From the NCBI RefSeq assembly GCF_026213295.1, contig NC_079413.1:18060030-18124029 (forward strand): 64,000 bases of DNA. Reading direction: 5' to 3'. Position numbers and translations under genes: made by a program. This document shows, piece after piece, positions 45,844 to 58,415 of this stretch. The DNA is from Gadus chalcogrammus (taxonomy: Eukaryota > Chordata > Actinopteri > Gadiformes > Gadidae). A model generated the notes under the pieces. It was given only the letters and a program-made list of their open reading frames with translations, was not told where the DNA came from and did no database searches. Each line of letters starts with the position of its first letter. The first letter of the stretch is position 1.

Positions 45844-47698
45844 TCAGAGCTTAACCTCCCGCGATACAACTAAAGTTTCACTTTTCTTCCCCCTTAAAAA
45901 TGTTGTGTGAATTTTTCAGCAGTGATTCCATAATCCTCAAAATATTGCAATATTTAAACGTCGATATTGCCTGGGGAGCTCTACGTACGTGCATGGCTAT
46001 ATGAATCTGTTATTCTGTGGCCTTCTTCTATACCCTTCTGGCTGGCTCTCGGTTCGAACCGTGCTTCTCCTGCTCGCTTCTGCCTCTGAGATTAGTACCC
46101 CAAATTCCTCCGTAACGGATGCTTCAGCTGCCTGCTGGGATACGGGGATAATGGTGGAGTCGTTTATACACTTCAGGATTTCATTCCTCCCTGTCCTCAC
46201 CAGTGCAGCGCGTGCATCAACAGGGGTGATTATCCTACGCTATAATAACGTGAGCGCCAAGCAGTCAGGCTCAGGGGAAAGTGGATGAGAACTGCTCTCA
46301 TTTCATACACTTAAGATGACGGAGAGACGATGATGAGGTTACAACTTGCTCTCAGGCTACAGCTAGCTCTCTGGCTACAGATAGCTCTCTTGCTGCAGAT
46401 GGCTCTCTGGCTGCAGCTAGCTCTCTGGCTACAGATAGCGCTCTGAAATCCTGTGTAGGCCTACCCTCTTTCCCCGCAGAAAATAGATAAGGGAATCGAT
46501 AAGGCACAATAAGCAGAATTTATTTAATTTTGTAATCAATTGGAAAATGACCCACAAAGTTCCAGTTAAGACACTCCCCCTTTCAATGAAAAACACTTCT
46601 GTGTGTTGTCTATTAATTATTCACAATATGTCCTTCCCTTCCTACAAAAGATATACCCTGACCCTCGCCCTTAATGAAAGGAATAACCCTTACTGAAGTG
46701 GTGGGTGGTGTGATTTAAGTTTTGGCAGAGAAAACAATGTTGGATGCATGTGTGAGCCATAGAAGTTCATCTGATAGGCTGCACTGTAGCACGATACTAA
46801 ACACCTCTGATCGTGCGGAGGACGGTTTATCGTTCGCCATCTCGTATCGTCATATCACCCCAATTAGACCCAGCTTACTTTTCCTGTCCTCTTCGCATGC
46901 TACACTGTGCCCTTTTAGCCTGCGCCTGCTTCCTGAGTCGTGCTGTGCTTTCCTAGCAACAATAAGAGTGGTTTCATGTGTGGACGGGACAGATGCCCTC
47001 TCTGTGGTGGCCCAGTGTCGGCCAGCCCCCCCCCACAGAGCAACTGGTTGCCCTGGCTTGGTCCCATTGAGCTCTGGTCCAATGCTGCTGAGCTACTCCA
47101 CACAGCAGCTGACCCTAAATATAACCTACAGCCTGAAGCCCTCACACCACTCTGTCTGGTGGAAACCAAACCACTCTTTCCATGACTGGCTAGTGGATTA
47201 TTATGGGTCAGCTTTTGGGTGATTAGTGCTGCATCACATTGCTGAAATTATTATTGATGGCATTGGCTGTTATTTACTTGCTATGTGTATTTATTGAATC
47301 AAGTCATATTCCAACAGTGAATTGATTAATTAATAATTGAGATTATCCCTACAAGGTAAATGTTCCATGTATTAGGATGCTGCTTATAGAGCAGGTTGTC
47401 TGACTTCCCTCTAGCCTCTGCCTGTGATGTGTTTTTAAGGTCAAGTCTTATTTATTAAGCCCTCAATCTCTAAGTGATTTTCATTTCTTAACGAAGTGAC
47501 GACAAACCTACCACAGTGTTGTCCTTCTCTACTTGGTCAATACAGAAAGACAAATAAATACACCCTCATTTCCTGTTATCAGCCAACTTACCTTCAAATT
47601 ATAATACATTAAATATCACTTATTACAACGTGGTGAACATTAAGAATCAATATAATAGTCTTTAGTAGAAGAGAAAGCAATCCCCCATGCTGCTGTTT
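45841..47698. other. Intronic, one 18-bp repeat array
   Basis: GGCTACAGATAGCTCTCT-type 18-bp units repeat about six times at 46341-46443. Otherwise nothing recognised, including in the open frame 46722-47222. Confidence 0.5.
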
Positions 47699-47765
47699 CA
47701 GCATTTAAACCCAGTACACACCCGGGTCTTGACCCTATGTAAACCTGTTCTGAGGTCAGCTCAGC

Positions 47766-48242
47766 ATTTATACTCGGGATGCACCGAAATGAAATTCCTT
47801 GGCCGAAAACGAATATACTGAAACAGTTGGCCGAAGGCCGAAACCGAATACCGAATGTGGCTTTTACTGTTTTTCATTAATTTTGCCTTAATTTTCACCA
47901 TTGCATAAATCAAACAATTAAATGTCCTTTATAAACTTTTTGTCTGCTTTTCAATAAAAAAAAAATCAATTACAAATTTGATACAAAATATTTATTTAAT
48001 ACTGAACGTTTTCTAACATTCCAGCAGACCTTATGGCAAGAATTTAAGAACAATGTACCTTTTAAATAAATTAGTATTTTTTATTTATATATATATATTT
48101 TTTTTTAATAAATAAATAAAAATGTTCGGTGTATTATGTTCGGCCTTTTTACTCCTTCGGCCGAAACCGAACATTATGTTTCGGGCCATTTTCGGCCGAA
48201 CGTGTTCGGTGGCCGAATATTCGGTGCATCCCTAATTTAAAC
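47766..48242. mobile_element. hAT MITE, 461 bp, TSD ATTTAWAC
   Basis: Flanked by ATTTATAC (47766-47773) and ATTTAAAC (48235-48242), one mismatch. Ends TCGGGATGCACCGAA and TTCGGTGCATCCCTA. Rich in CGGCCGAA motifs near both ends. AT-rich core, no coding sequence. Confidence 0.88.
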
Positions 48243-48251
48243 CCAGTATAC

Positions 48252-48887
48252 ACCCGGGTTAGGGCTGGGCGATATGGCCTAAAAAAAGAATCCCAGATTT
48301 TTTCACAAAAAAATCAGATTTCCGATTTAAATCGAATTACAGAAAAAGGCATTATGGCAGGCCCTGCCATTGTAAACAGTGTAACCAGTAACATTACATA
48401 AAATGTAAAATATATAAAATATTAAATAAAATATTTCTGTAAACATAAAATATTACTTATGATAAGAGGTAGTTCTGATAAAGTGCCAACATAACATTCA
48501 AACTTTCCACACGTGTTCATATATATACAGTGTTTTGCAAACGGTAATTGCCTTAAAAAAAAAAGGGAATAGTAACGGGAGAAGAATGAGAAAGACGCAC
48601 ACGCAGCTCTTTCTTTCACTCTTCTGCATTGAATGAGGAAGAGGAGCGCGATCCCCCTACTGGAGCCCCGAGGCATTACCAACAGATCGACGAATTACCA
48701 ACAGATCGACGAATTATTAAACCACACAGATATAGGGAGGGCTGAGCCCATTCCGAACTACGGGAGCTGAGAGGGAGGCGTTGGCGAATGTTGAAGAGAA
48801 AACCGATTTTCATTTAAACAAGTCGATGTGAGCTACACACTCGAGTGAAACGATAAAATCGGTTTATCGCCCAGCCCTAACCCGGGT
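48252..48887. mobile_element. Non-autonomous hAT, 620 bp, TSD ACCCGGGT
   Basis: Perfect duplication ACCCGGGT (48252-48259, 48880-48887). Ends TAGGGCTGGGCGATA and TATCGCCCAGCCCTA. Its right 150 bp (GAGGGCTGAGCCCATTCCGA on) matches 52913-53059 and its piece GTTCTGATAAAGTGCCAACA matches 50662. It is an internal-deletion derivative of the ZBED-type hAT family at 50645-53059. Confidence 0.92.
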
Positions 48888-48987
48888 CATGACCCCATAT
48901 AAACCTGGTCTGAGGTCAGCTCAGCATTTAAACACAAGTAGCACCAGTTCACCATTCCATGTAACCCCAGGTAGAACCAAACGCTGC

Positions 48988-50521
48988 ATCTCAACTAGGG
49001 ATGTGCATTTCTGGCAAAAATACAATTCGATATTCGCGTAATATTCGAGTATTCGAGTAATATTCGAAAATCGGTCGAACAAGAACCCCCCATGCTCGCA
49101 CACATGCACTTCGTATACGCGCAAACACAATGACACAGGGCGAGGCTTTTATGATTTGTTTGAAATCAATCTGTTTATTTAAACAACTGCGCCATGCATA
49201 TTCAACATCAAAATTATTTCAACGTGGGATTAGGCAGATAGGCCTACATGCGCCGAAAACAGATAATTTATTTTACTGAACACAGCCTGCATGACGGTGA
49301 ACTAGACACGTCTTTAGCATATGGAAACTATGGCCAAAAAAATAACTTCACACGGTGTGTCTTTTTACAATTTATTTGTTACCAGCATTCGTAGTGTTGA
49401 TCAGCAGAGTCGCTTAGCAACCGAGGATGCCGGGGTTGATAATAGGGGTGTAACGGTACACATATTTGTACTGAACCGTCACGGTACAGGCACTGTCCCT
49501 CGGTGCGGTTAGAGGTGTGCCGCGGTTCGTAAACGTGGTGTACATAGCGTTAATATGGCGAATGTAAAGGCTTGTTTTGCGATGCAGAATTTAAAACTTG
49601 AAGTCGGAGTTCCACACGGATCATTTAGCCAAAGTCTACTACTCCAACGCCGTAATCCGCTCAGCAGCCCTTCGTCGGGATGCCGGATACGCAATGCAAT
49701 GTGTCCAAAGCTTTTCAAATCCTATTTGGTGTTTTATTGGTCCTGGTGCAAAGTAAACAATGTACAAAGTAATTAAGGTGCAAAGTCAAACCAAAGAAGT
49801 GATTCAGGAAAGGATTTTGTAAGAGGACCCATCGCAGCCCTTGCCGTCTCCGTTGCGTCGACCAATAGGTCCATGGCATCGAAGGATAGTTACAAATATT
49901 GGATTTGCACGTAAGCTACGGAGAGGGTCACCAACAGGCTCTCCGGCTATGGAGAGGGCTCTCCGTGTCTATGTACAGCACTTTAACGTGCACACACTTT
50001 TGAAAAGGCACCATCCAGGTGTAACTATCACCGTTGCTGTGAAAAAAAATAACGAGCTATGCAAACCCAGCTCACATCACTATTTCAACAACCCCTGTCT
50101 GGGAATTCTGAAATGCAAATGCCATAGCCAAGTTTATTGGGGTTTTCATTGCTGCTTATCTACGGCTTCAGAAACAAGCAGTTTTTTTAAATTTTCCCCT
50201 TAACTGTTAACCGTACCGTACCGTGACTTAAAAACCGAGGTACGTACCGAACCATGACTTTTGTGTACCGTTACACCCCTAGTTAAGTTACCGGACTACT
50301 TCCGGAGTAGTCCGGAATGACCGATTTACAGCGGTCATTATAAACGAAGCAACGGTGAATTATCGAAAAATTATTCACCACTGGAAGTTGTGAAGGCCCA
50401 TGCAAGTGAACGGAGCGTTCAACAGCAATGGAAAGAGCCGTGTAATTAATAACGATAGTCACATTCGATATTCTACGTGACTCCGACTATTCAACGATCG
50501 TTTCCCATCCCTAATCTCAAC
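48988..50521. mobile_element. hAT element, 1.52 kb, TSD ATCTCAAC, with nested hAT
   Basis: Perfect duplication ATCTCAAC (48988-48995, 50514-50521). Ends TAGGGATGTGCATTTCTGGC and CGTTTCCCATCCCTA. Many TATTCGA motifs near the ends. A truncated, inverted relative of its left end lies at 62480-62543. The interior holds a second hAT (49443-50281). Confidence 0.88.
49443..50281. mobile_element. Nested hAT, TIR TAGGGGTGTAACGGTACAC
   Basis: TAGGGGTGTAACGGTACAC (49443) and GTGTACCGTTACACCCCTA (to 50281) are perfect inverted repeats. The flanks GTTGATAA and GTTAAGTT agree only partly, so the target duplication has decayed. The frames inside (49555, 49841) have no recognised domain. Confidence 0.8.
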
Positions 50522-50783
50522 CCAACGTGAACCCAGACCTCTCCAGCCTGTAAACCACGAGTTAGACCGGGATCTGACCTGACTGTACTGCAGCTCTCCT
50601 CTAGTGTGTGCAGCAGGTCCCTGCGACCCCCCCCCCCCCCCCCCAATAATGATAAGTTAGTTCTGATAAAGTGCCAACATAACATTCAACAAAGCATTAA
50701 ATCAGTGCATGAGCGTATAAGGTGCTTTTTTAAGTTGGAACATGTGCTTCTTTAAAGAAAATTTGCCAGGAAGACAAGCCTGT

Positions 50784-52099
<1,316 letters not shown>

Positions 52100-52101
<2 letters not shown>

Positions 52102-52490
52102 ATGCCGCGTTTCCACTGCAGGGTGCGGTTCGGTTTGCCTCAGTCCGGTAGGGAGGGGGCGGTATAGCCCAGCGTTTCCACCGCCGACAGTACCCTTTAT
52201 GGTAGGCCGGATGTCGATCGCCGCGGCAGCTACGTAAACAAAGCGCAACAATGTAGGCTGTCCAAGAAGGCCGGCAAACTTTTGCGCAACATGTTCTTCA
52301 ATAAACGAAGCTCCCGCTGTTGTCCAGAAATACCTTGCGGGGAATGTGTTTGTTTGTTTTTATCCCCACGTCGCCCGGAAGTAACGATTCTGTCGACCAA
52401 TCAACGGAGGGGGTGTGTAGCTCGAATTTTACGGCACCCTTTAAGGCGTCTCAGTACCCCAACGGTGGAGTACTGAAGACGAGGGCAAGG
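52100..52490 (-). mobile_element. Harbinger-like MITE, copy 3, truncated
   Basis: TAA (52100-52102), then TGCCGCGTTTCCACTGCAGG from 52103. The orientation is opposite to copies 1 and 2. It contains the CGATCGCCGCGGCAGCTACG block and TTTATCCCCACGTCGCCCGG. It ends near GAAGACGAGGGCAA (52490) without the other terminal repeat. The Myb-like exon is degraded (CATGTTGCGCAAAAG-type on the minus strand). It splits the hAT transposase. Confidence 0.8.
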
Positions 52491-52679
52491 GACTGAATTG
52501 GGACCATATCCTTTGCTATATACATACCGATCGCATTAGCTTTGGCTTTCCAGGGGGGCGAATTATTTTCATATGGGATGCAGTTGGCAAAGGTTTGTGA
52601 TGGTGGTCTGTATTTTAGTGGCTGTGCGTGTGGTGCTTGTGGTGCCGCGGTCTCTCTCATTCCGCTGCTCACAAGATTT

Positions 52680-52881
52680 CTCCCATTCGGCGGGATGTTT
52701 TCTGCCTGATGTGCTGCAGTCAATTCATCGTACTGCTGCCTTTGCTAGCAACAGACTTTGAACAGACTTGGCAGCGGGGTGTTGTCTGGTCTAAATCTGA
52801 CCTCTTTTACGCGAACCAATTCCAAATAATGGATGACACCGTCCCTTTCTTAGGAACATATTCTTCCCGGCTCGCTGCCAT
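52680..52881 (-). pseudogene. BED zinc finger of the ZBED-type hAT
   Basis: Starting at ATG 52881-52879: MAASREEYVPKKGTVSSIIW then NWFA, a TAA stop, KRSDLDQTTPRCQVCSKSVA and SKGSSTMN, another stop, LQHI. This is the classic YVPKKGxxSSIIWxWFG...C-x2-C...NLxxHL BED finger, with two premature stops. Confidence 0.85.
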
Positions 52882-53059
52882 GTTTTTGTATCACTTTGGT
52901 AAATGCGGGGGGAGGGCTGAGCCCATTCCGAACTACGGGAGCTGAGAGGGAACCTTTGACGGATGTTGAAGAAAAAAACGATTTTCCTTTCCTTTAAACA
53001 AGCAGACATGAGCTACACACTCGAGTTAATCGATAAAATCAGTTTATCGCCCAGCCCTA

Positions 53060-53258
53060 GGTTAACCCTGAGACCCTCCTCCTCTGACGGTGAAATGGGT
53101 TAACCCTGAGCCCCCTCCTCTGAGGGGGAGCAAGGGTTATCCCTGAGCCCCCCTCTGACGGTGACATGGGTTTAACCCTGAGGCTGCCCCCCTCCTCTGA
53201 GGGGGGAGCGAGGGTTAACCCTGAGACCCCCTCCTCTGACGTTGACATTGGTTAAACC
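53060..53258. repeat. GGTTAACCCTGAG minisatellite
   Basis: About five units of 37-47 bp alternate GGGTTAACCCTGAG with CCCCCTCCTCTGA and GGGGGAGCGA or GGTGACAT. The array directly abuts the end of the ZBED-type hAT. Confidence 0.9.
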
Positions 53259-53264
53259 TGAGCC

Positions 53265-54203
53265 CGACATGTAGGGCCATATGAAATCCGTTTTATTTTT
53301 TTCCAAATTCCGTTTTATTTTTTTCCAAATTCTGTTTTTTCCGTTTTAATTTTCATTAATTCCGTTTTTACACTTAAAATCATCAGAACGAGTGTCAAAT
53401 AAGTGCGAACGAATACAATTTAATCAGATAGAAGACTACATTTATTAAAACATCACAACATTGCACTGTTATTAGTGCTTCAAATAAAAACATGACATAA
53501 ATATTAAAGTGCTTATAAACTCTTTTTTTATAAACTCAAATTGTTGTTTGAAGGGGCGTGCCCTGGCTACGGCGTTCATTGTTTTTCATATGGATTTTGG
53601 ACTTCAAGTGGTCATCGCACGTATCTTTGCGTTTCCAATCGATAGTATGTTGACATATTCTACAAAACACCTGAGTGATGGAAGTGTTTTGGATATTGTT
53701 CGGCTCTGAATTTGGGGTTAGAACCAAATTACGGGCGCTTCAACTTCTTCTTCGGCTTCTTGTTAGGAGCGGGACCTATTGTTTGCGTGGTGGACCGGGG
53801 ATTTTTTTTTAACATTGTTGTGCGAGTGACTGCTAAACATTCAGTGACGTTAATGTCACCTGTGTTGTTTCCCTTTTCCCTCGAAACTGAATTTCACCAA
53901 AATAATGGTGAATTCCGCTGCATTCCGCTGCATATTGTAAATGTGACGTCTGATGTGCCTTGTCCCTGTTGCATGTTATATGTGCTGAAGAACAGGAAAC
54001 TGCTGGAAATCAGTTATTTTACTAAGACAGGCCCGTTTTAAATTGTAACTTTGTTACTTTTAATACTTTCCTGCTTAATAAAAAAATAAAAAAATAAAAA
54101 AATAAAAAATAAAATATTATCAGTTGATTCCGTTTTTATTGTCCAATTCCGTGATTCCGTCCGCGTTTTCGTTATCGCGGATTTCATAGGGCCCTAGACA
54201 TGT
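53265..54203 (-). mobile_element. Non-autonomous hAT, 923 bp, TSD about CGACATGT
   Basis: CGACATGT (53265-53272) and AGACATGT (54196-54203) match at seven of eight positions. Ends AGGGCCATATGAAATCCG and CGGATTTCATAGGGCCCT. It encodes one zinc finger on the minus strand (53536-53727) and holds a TAAAAAA-type AT repeat near 54070-54115. Confidence 0.85.
53536..53727 (-). pseudogene. CGGBP1/BED-like zinc finger exon in a hAT
   Basis: A 63-residue intact frame. The core is QVFCRICQHTIDWKRKDTCD then DHLKSKIHMKN, with C22-x2-C25 and H40-x5-H46. The order (FCxxC, Trp-Lys-Arg, DHLKSKxH) matches the zinc finger of the hAT family that gave rise to the host gene CGGBP1. It has no internal stop. Whether it is transcribed cannot be told. 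Confidence 0.7.
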
Positions 54204-56624
54204 GCCTGTGGCTGTGAGGCGTCGGAGCCCTTCAAGTGGTGATGGCCTCTACGATCATGGTAATTACCAGACCGCTCCAAACTGTCATTACCCAGCAGTG
54301 TCTTACTCCATCATGCTCTCTCTCATCCTCTCTCTCTGCTTCCGTCCCTCAAGGTGTCTCTCTGCCTCTTTGACTGTTTGTCTGTGTCTCTGTGTGTCTC
54401 TCTCTCTCTGTCAGTCTGTGTCTCTCTCTCTGTCCCTCTTTGTCCCTCAGCACCGCCGGTTGTGTGAGAGGTGAGGAGAGGACATTATTTAGATGCCGTT
54501 TTTGTTTAATTTTTTCCCTACTCGTCTCAAAGAACTGAGGACGAAAGCCCAGCAAATGGGTGGCCTTTCTCATGTGCTCTGGACAGCAGCCGGGGCCGCG
54601 TTGTCCAGAACAATACGGGGTCAGGGGGATAACGTACGCTTTACAAATGCCAAATACTGTGTAGAATGTCAGAGGTCCACCCTCGCTTTACCTAGACATC
54701 GTATACATCAGACCGCCCGGCATCCCAACACAGTTCAACAGTCCTTTAAGTTTAGAGGTCATGAGGTCTGTTCATCGCTTTTATAAGAAGCTACTTACAA
54801 TAACTACATTAGTCAGAAGAAAGAGAAACAACAATATATCGCTGTGGGTACAGTAAGGATGTTCATAGAACCAAGTGCCAAGCACTAACAATCGCTAGGT
54901 TAACCATTCCCTGTATACAACAGAGATAGCTAGGGTAAGATGCTAAACAATGCTGAGTACTGTTTTTAAGTGCCAGGACGTAGCCACCACACAGATGGGA
55001 TTCCATGGGTCAGAGCAGGTATGTAGCGGCAGGTTTGTAAAGGACACTAGATGATCGTAGCGGCTGTTCTGACCCGGGCGTTTTGTACTGAGAAGGGAAA
55101 AGGTTGGGGGTTCGATGGTCGTATTAATTATTGACAAACTGCAAGAGTGGAGTCAGGACTGTTCGTAATGAGCCCGCGTGTTGGGATGGCAGGAAGTGTT
55201 CCTTTTGAGTTGACACGCACACTGGCACATACACAGACACTCACACATGCATACGAACACTCACACACGCATACGCACTCACTTGCACACCATGGGGGGC
55301 TACATCTGCCGCTGTGTCCACAGTGCAGGCTGGGCATTGTGCCCCATCGGCAGGGTGCAGACAGCTCTGTACTGTGCTGTCGCTCCCACCCAGCACACGC
55401 TGACAGGTTCAGACAGCTCTGTACTATGCTGTTGCTCCCACCCAGCACACAGTGACATTCACTCTGAACTCACGCCCTCAACATTTCTGCCATGGCCCTC
55501 TGGATACTCTGAGGCCTGTTCGGACTGAATCAGGTCCAGTAACCTTTAGGAAGACGTCTTAATCGGTGAGGAAATGTTTGGCTTCCTTTGAGAGCGGAGG
55601 TCAGATGTCCAGTAGTGGACAGGTTGATAAGAGGACGCAAATATAGAAATGATTCAGGCACCTCCGGGTCAGCCTGCACTGTGCTGGCCAACGTCGGAAC
55701 TCTGCTTTCATCTCAGAATTTCTACGTCCGTACCAGACTTTTCACCAGAAAAAGGTTGTAACACGATTAAGACAGTTAATAGTTGATTGTTGCAGCTCTT
55801 GTTCTTTATATCGGAGACTTCTAACTCATCCAACTCTCTGATCTTATGTGCTTTACTTCTCAAAGTTAGTCTTAAATCTCTTTTGGTGGCCCTTGGGGGC
55901 CCGTCAAGGCTTTCAGACTGTAATGTTGATGAAGAGCTGTAGAAGTTAGGGCGCCTTAGCATTTTGATTAAAAGCAGCTCCTTGAATCTGACCTTGTGCA
56001 GTGCATTTGCCAGTAAAGTATTGAAATATATATGAAATGTGAATTATATTTTCAGGAGAGCAGAGTGCTGTGTTTTTACTTAAGACCCAACGTTGTATTA
56101 CTATTCGCTACGGACTCCATATCCAGGTCGATTCACACACCTGTTAGTGAAGCATAGAGGAGAGGCTCCATCTCCTCTCCATAGAAACCAATATTATTCA
56201 GTTGGAGGGCATCTCGTATCCAGGTCGATTCACACACTGAGGGGCGCTGGCTCTCTGCTGACTGCAGCAATGGTATTTTAAAGAGGAGTGAATAAACCAT
56301 ATTTTTTCGAGATGTGGGGCTGTTAAGTGTTTGTACCTGATGGCCCCCCTTGGCTCCATAAGGAACATGTGGCGTCAGACCATTAGCCCTCTGCGCGACG
56401 AGCCGCACTTGTCACCACGCTGGTCTGCGTTCCACTCCGGTTTTTACGCCGAGCTGAAAGGAGGCGTTGCTAAAATTCCGTTTTACCAAAGGCCACATCA
56501 CTTTTAACATGACCACGGTGTATTTTGACCGCTGTAGCCTGACTTTAAATAAGTGACCAAGTGAAATCAGGGGTTGTTCTCATGGTAACCAATGCCATGG
56601 TCACTGTACATGTTGTAGAATAGT
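54204..56624. other. Intronic, weak repeats only
   Basis: A CT-rich stretch (54315-54440), an inverted diverged relative of the 44.5-kb palindrome flank (54848-54905), and a CACACTC-type degenerate tract (55214-55285). Two duplicated pieces GACAGCTCTGTACT.TGCTGT (55358, 55412). No exon was recognised. Confidence 0.45.
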
Positions 56625-56833
56625 GGAGCGAATAGGGTTGCAAACAATTAATCGATTATCGATTAATTGTCGATAAGAGATTACTCGATTAAAATAAATT
56701 ACTTGCAATTAATCGCATTTTTAACCCGTAATTCCCCAACCGTCCACCAGAGGGCGCGCTTGACGCCAGACGTACTTGACGCACACGCGGGAACACAAGC
56801 GAAGCAGAACAAGACAAACGAAAAGCGGGACAC

Positions 56834-57390
56834 TACTAGCCGTGTTCGAAATCGTTCCCTATCATGGATGTAGTGCACTAAATAGGGTGCACGCCATTTT
56901 CTAGGGTGTTCGAATTCTCAGTGGTCCACTATATAGGGCACTATATAGTGGACTTAAAATAGGGTACATACGATGTTCCCTACATGTCACTCCCGTATAC
57001 CACAATGCAATGCGGTTGTATTTTTCCAGGGGAGAAGAAGAAGCCGAATAACCGCGAAAAATAATACATTTAATGATGGAGTCTCCGGCATTCGTTTAGA
57101 AATGTCAACAATTTATTTGGGATTTAACATAGAATATTTAACATTCAAAATTAATTAAACAAGGAAATGTAACATTCAACATCAATACAACCTCCAGCTT
57201 TCGTCGTGAGTGCCCGGTTTGTTTACTTGATGTGGGCGCATCTGTCTGCGTACCCGGCGCATTTACTGACGCAAATGACGTTTAGAAATGTTCAGCGTAG
57301 TGTCCGAATTCTCGTTCCTTATTCCCTATATAGTGCACTATATCATGTACACTATATAGGGAATAGGGAACGATTTCGAACACAGCTAGT
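56834..57390. mobile_element. Nested MITE, TIR CCGTGTTCGAAATCGTTCCC
   Basis: ACTAG-CCGTGTTCGAAATCG (56834 on) and CGATTTCGAACACAG-CTAGT (to 57390) are inverted with one mismatch over 28 bp. A second internal inverted pair is built around ACTATATAGGG. It sits just 6 bp upstream of the BED-finger ATG. Confidence 0.75.
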
Positions 57391-57396
57391 GACACG

Positions 57397-57620
57397 ATGA
57401 AGAGGGCAAAACGGAGTGCAGTATGGAGCCACTTTAAGTTGGTTAATGACGACAAAGACGCCAAATGCACAATATGTGGAAGTATTTTTGACAAATGTAC
57501 TTGTAAGTCGCTTTGGATAAAAGCGTCTGCTAAATGCCCTAAATGTAAATGTATTTTAAAGTACAACAACTAAACGACTTTGTTGAATTACCACCTAAAT
57601 GTGTCACATTCAGAAGGAAA
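57397..57620 (+). pseudogene. BED zinc finger split by a SINE tail
   Basis: ATG 57397 opens MKRAKRSAVWSHFKLVNDDK then DAKCTICGSIFDKC: Trp-Ser-His-Phe and C-x2-C of a BED finger. The SINE tail (57509-57555) follows and adds SLWIKASAKCPKCKC in frame, then a stop at 57571-57573. Beyond the stop, in the same frame, TTLLNYHLNVSHSEG supplies the missing H-x4-H. The original exon was therefore one BED finger, now interrupted. Confidence 0.7.
57509..57555 (+). mobile_element. SINE tail fragment
   Basis: TCGCTTTGGATAAAAGCGTC TGCTAAATG and AAATGTAAATGTA, matching the tail of the SINE at 30682-30915. Only the 3' tail is present. Confidence 0.85.
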
Positions 57621-57730
57621 TTCAGCTTCTCAGAAGAATTGCCGCTTATCAATTAATCGATCATCGATCGATAAGATGAAACAACTATCGATTAATGAAT
57701 TACTCGATAATTTGCATCCCTAGGAGCGAA

Positions 57731-58415
57731 CAACCTTTTCAGTCCTTGACTCAGTCCTCTGACTGCATCCGTACTGTGAATACCTTCATGGACCTGTAAT
57801 TATCCTAACTGTTATACGGGTCGCCATTGGCCCGCTTGCCGCACTTTGAGAACCAATGGTGTAGATGGTTAAAACAAAACTATGGTGAATCAATTGCCAA
57901 CAGGTATTTTATCAGATGCTCACTTTCTCCGATAGAGTGATCGCCTACTTTTAGTAATCGCAGGTAAACCGAAAACCTATTACAAATTGGGAAAATGTCA
58001 GATGCCGGGGATCAGACTCAAGCCTCTTTGCGCGGTATCAAAAGCTTCGGACTACAAAGCCAGGATTATGATTGCTGTAATTTGTTAGGCTGCAAATTGG
58101 TGTGTGTCAAAATAAGTTTAGTGTCAGGATTGTAGGATTGCAACCGGGCAACTGCACCGGCTGCACCGTCGATATTTACGCCATTGATTAATAATATTTT
58201 GACCATTAAATAAATGCCTTAAATAAATGCCGAATCTGTATCTTTCATAAAGAATATCGTCAGACAATGCCAAGGGATCTGTTCTGTCCCGAACCCTCTG
58301 TCTCCGGAGAGAAGCCGATAAGTGCGCCGTGGTCCATGGGAACACCCACAAATGGTGACGCCATTATCGGAAGAGGGGCTAGGAAGCTGCGCACGCCGAT
58401 ATAAGTTACCGATCT
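57731..58415. other. Intronic, nothing recognised
   Basis: GCACTTTGAGAACCAATGGTG (about 57850) resembles a hAT right end. No left partner. Confidence 0.35.

Larger units (their letters stand above)
47699..48932. repeat. 63-bp tandem duplication split by two hAT insertions
   Basis: The unit CAGCATTTAAACCCAGTACA ... TGAGGTCAGCT occurs at 47699-47761 and again from 47762, and a partial third begins at 48917. The second unit is interrupted by the hAT elements at 47774-48234 and 48260-48879. Removing both restores a contiguous unit. Confidence 0.85.
56625..57730 (+). mobile_element. Non-autonomous hAT, 1.09 kb, TSD GGAGCGAA
   Basis: Perfect duplication GGAGCGAA (56625-56632, 57723-57730). Ends TAGGGTTGCAAACAATTAAT and TAATTTGCATCCCTA-like. 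It carries a BED finger exon (57397-57620), a nested inverted-repeat element (56834-57390) and a SINE-tail insertion. Confidence 0.9.
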
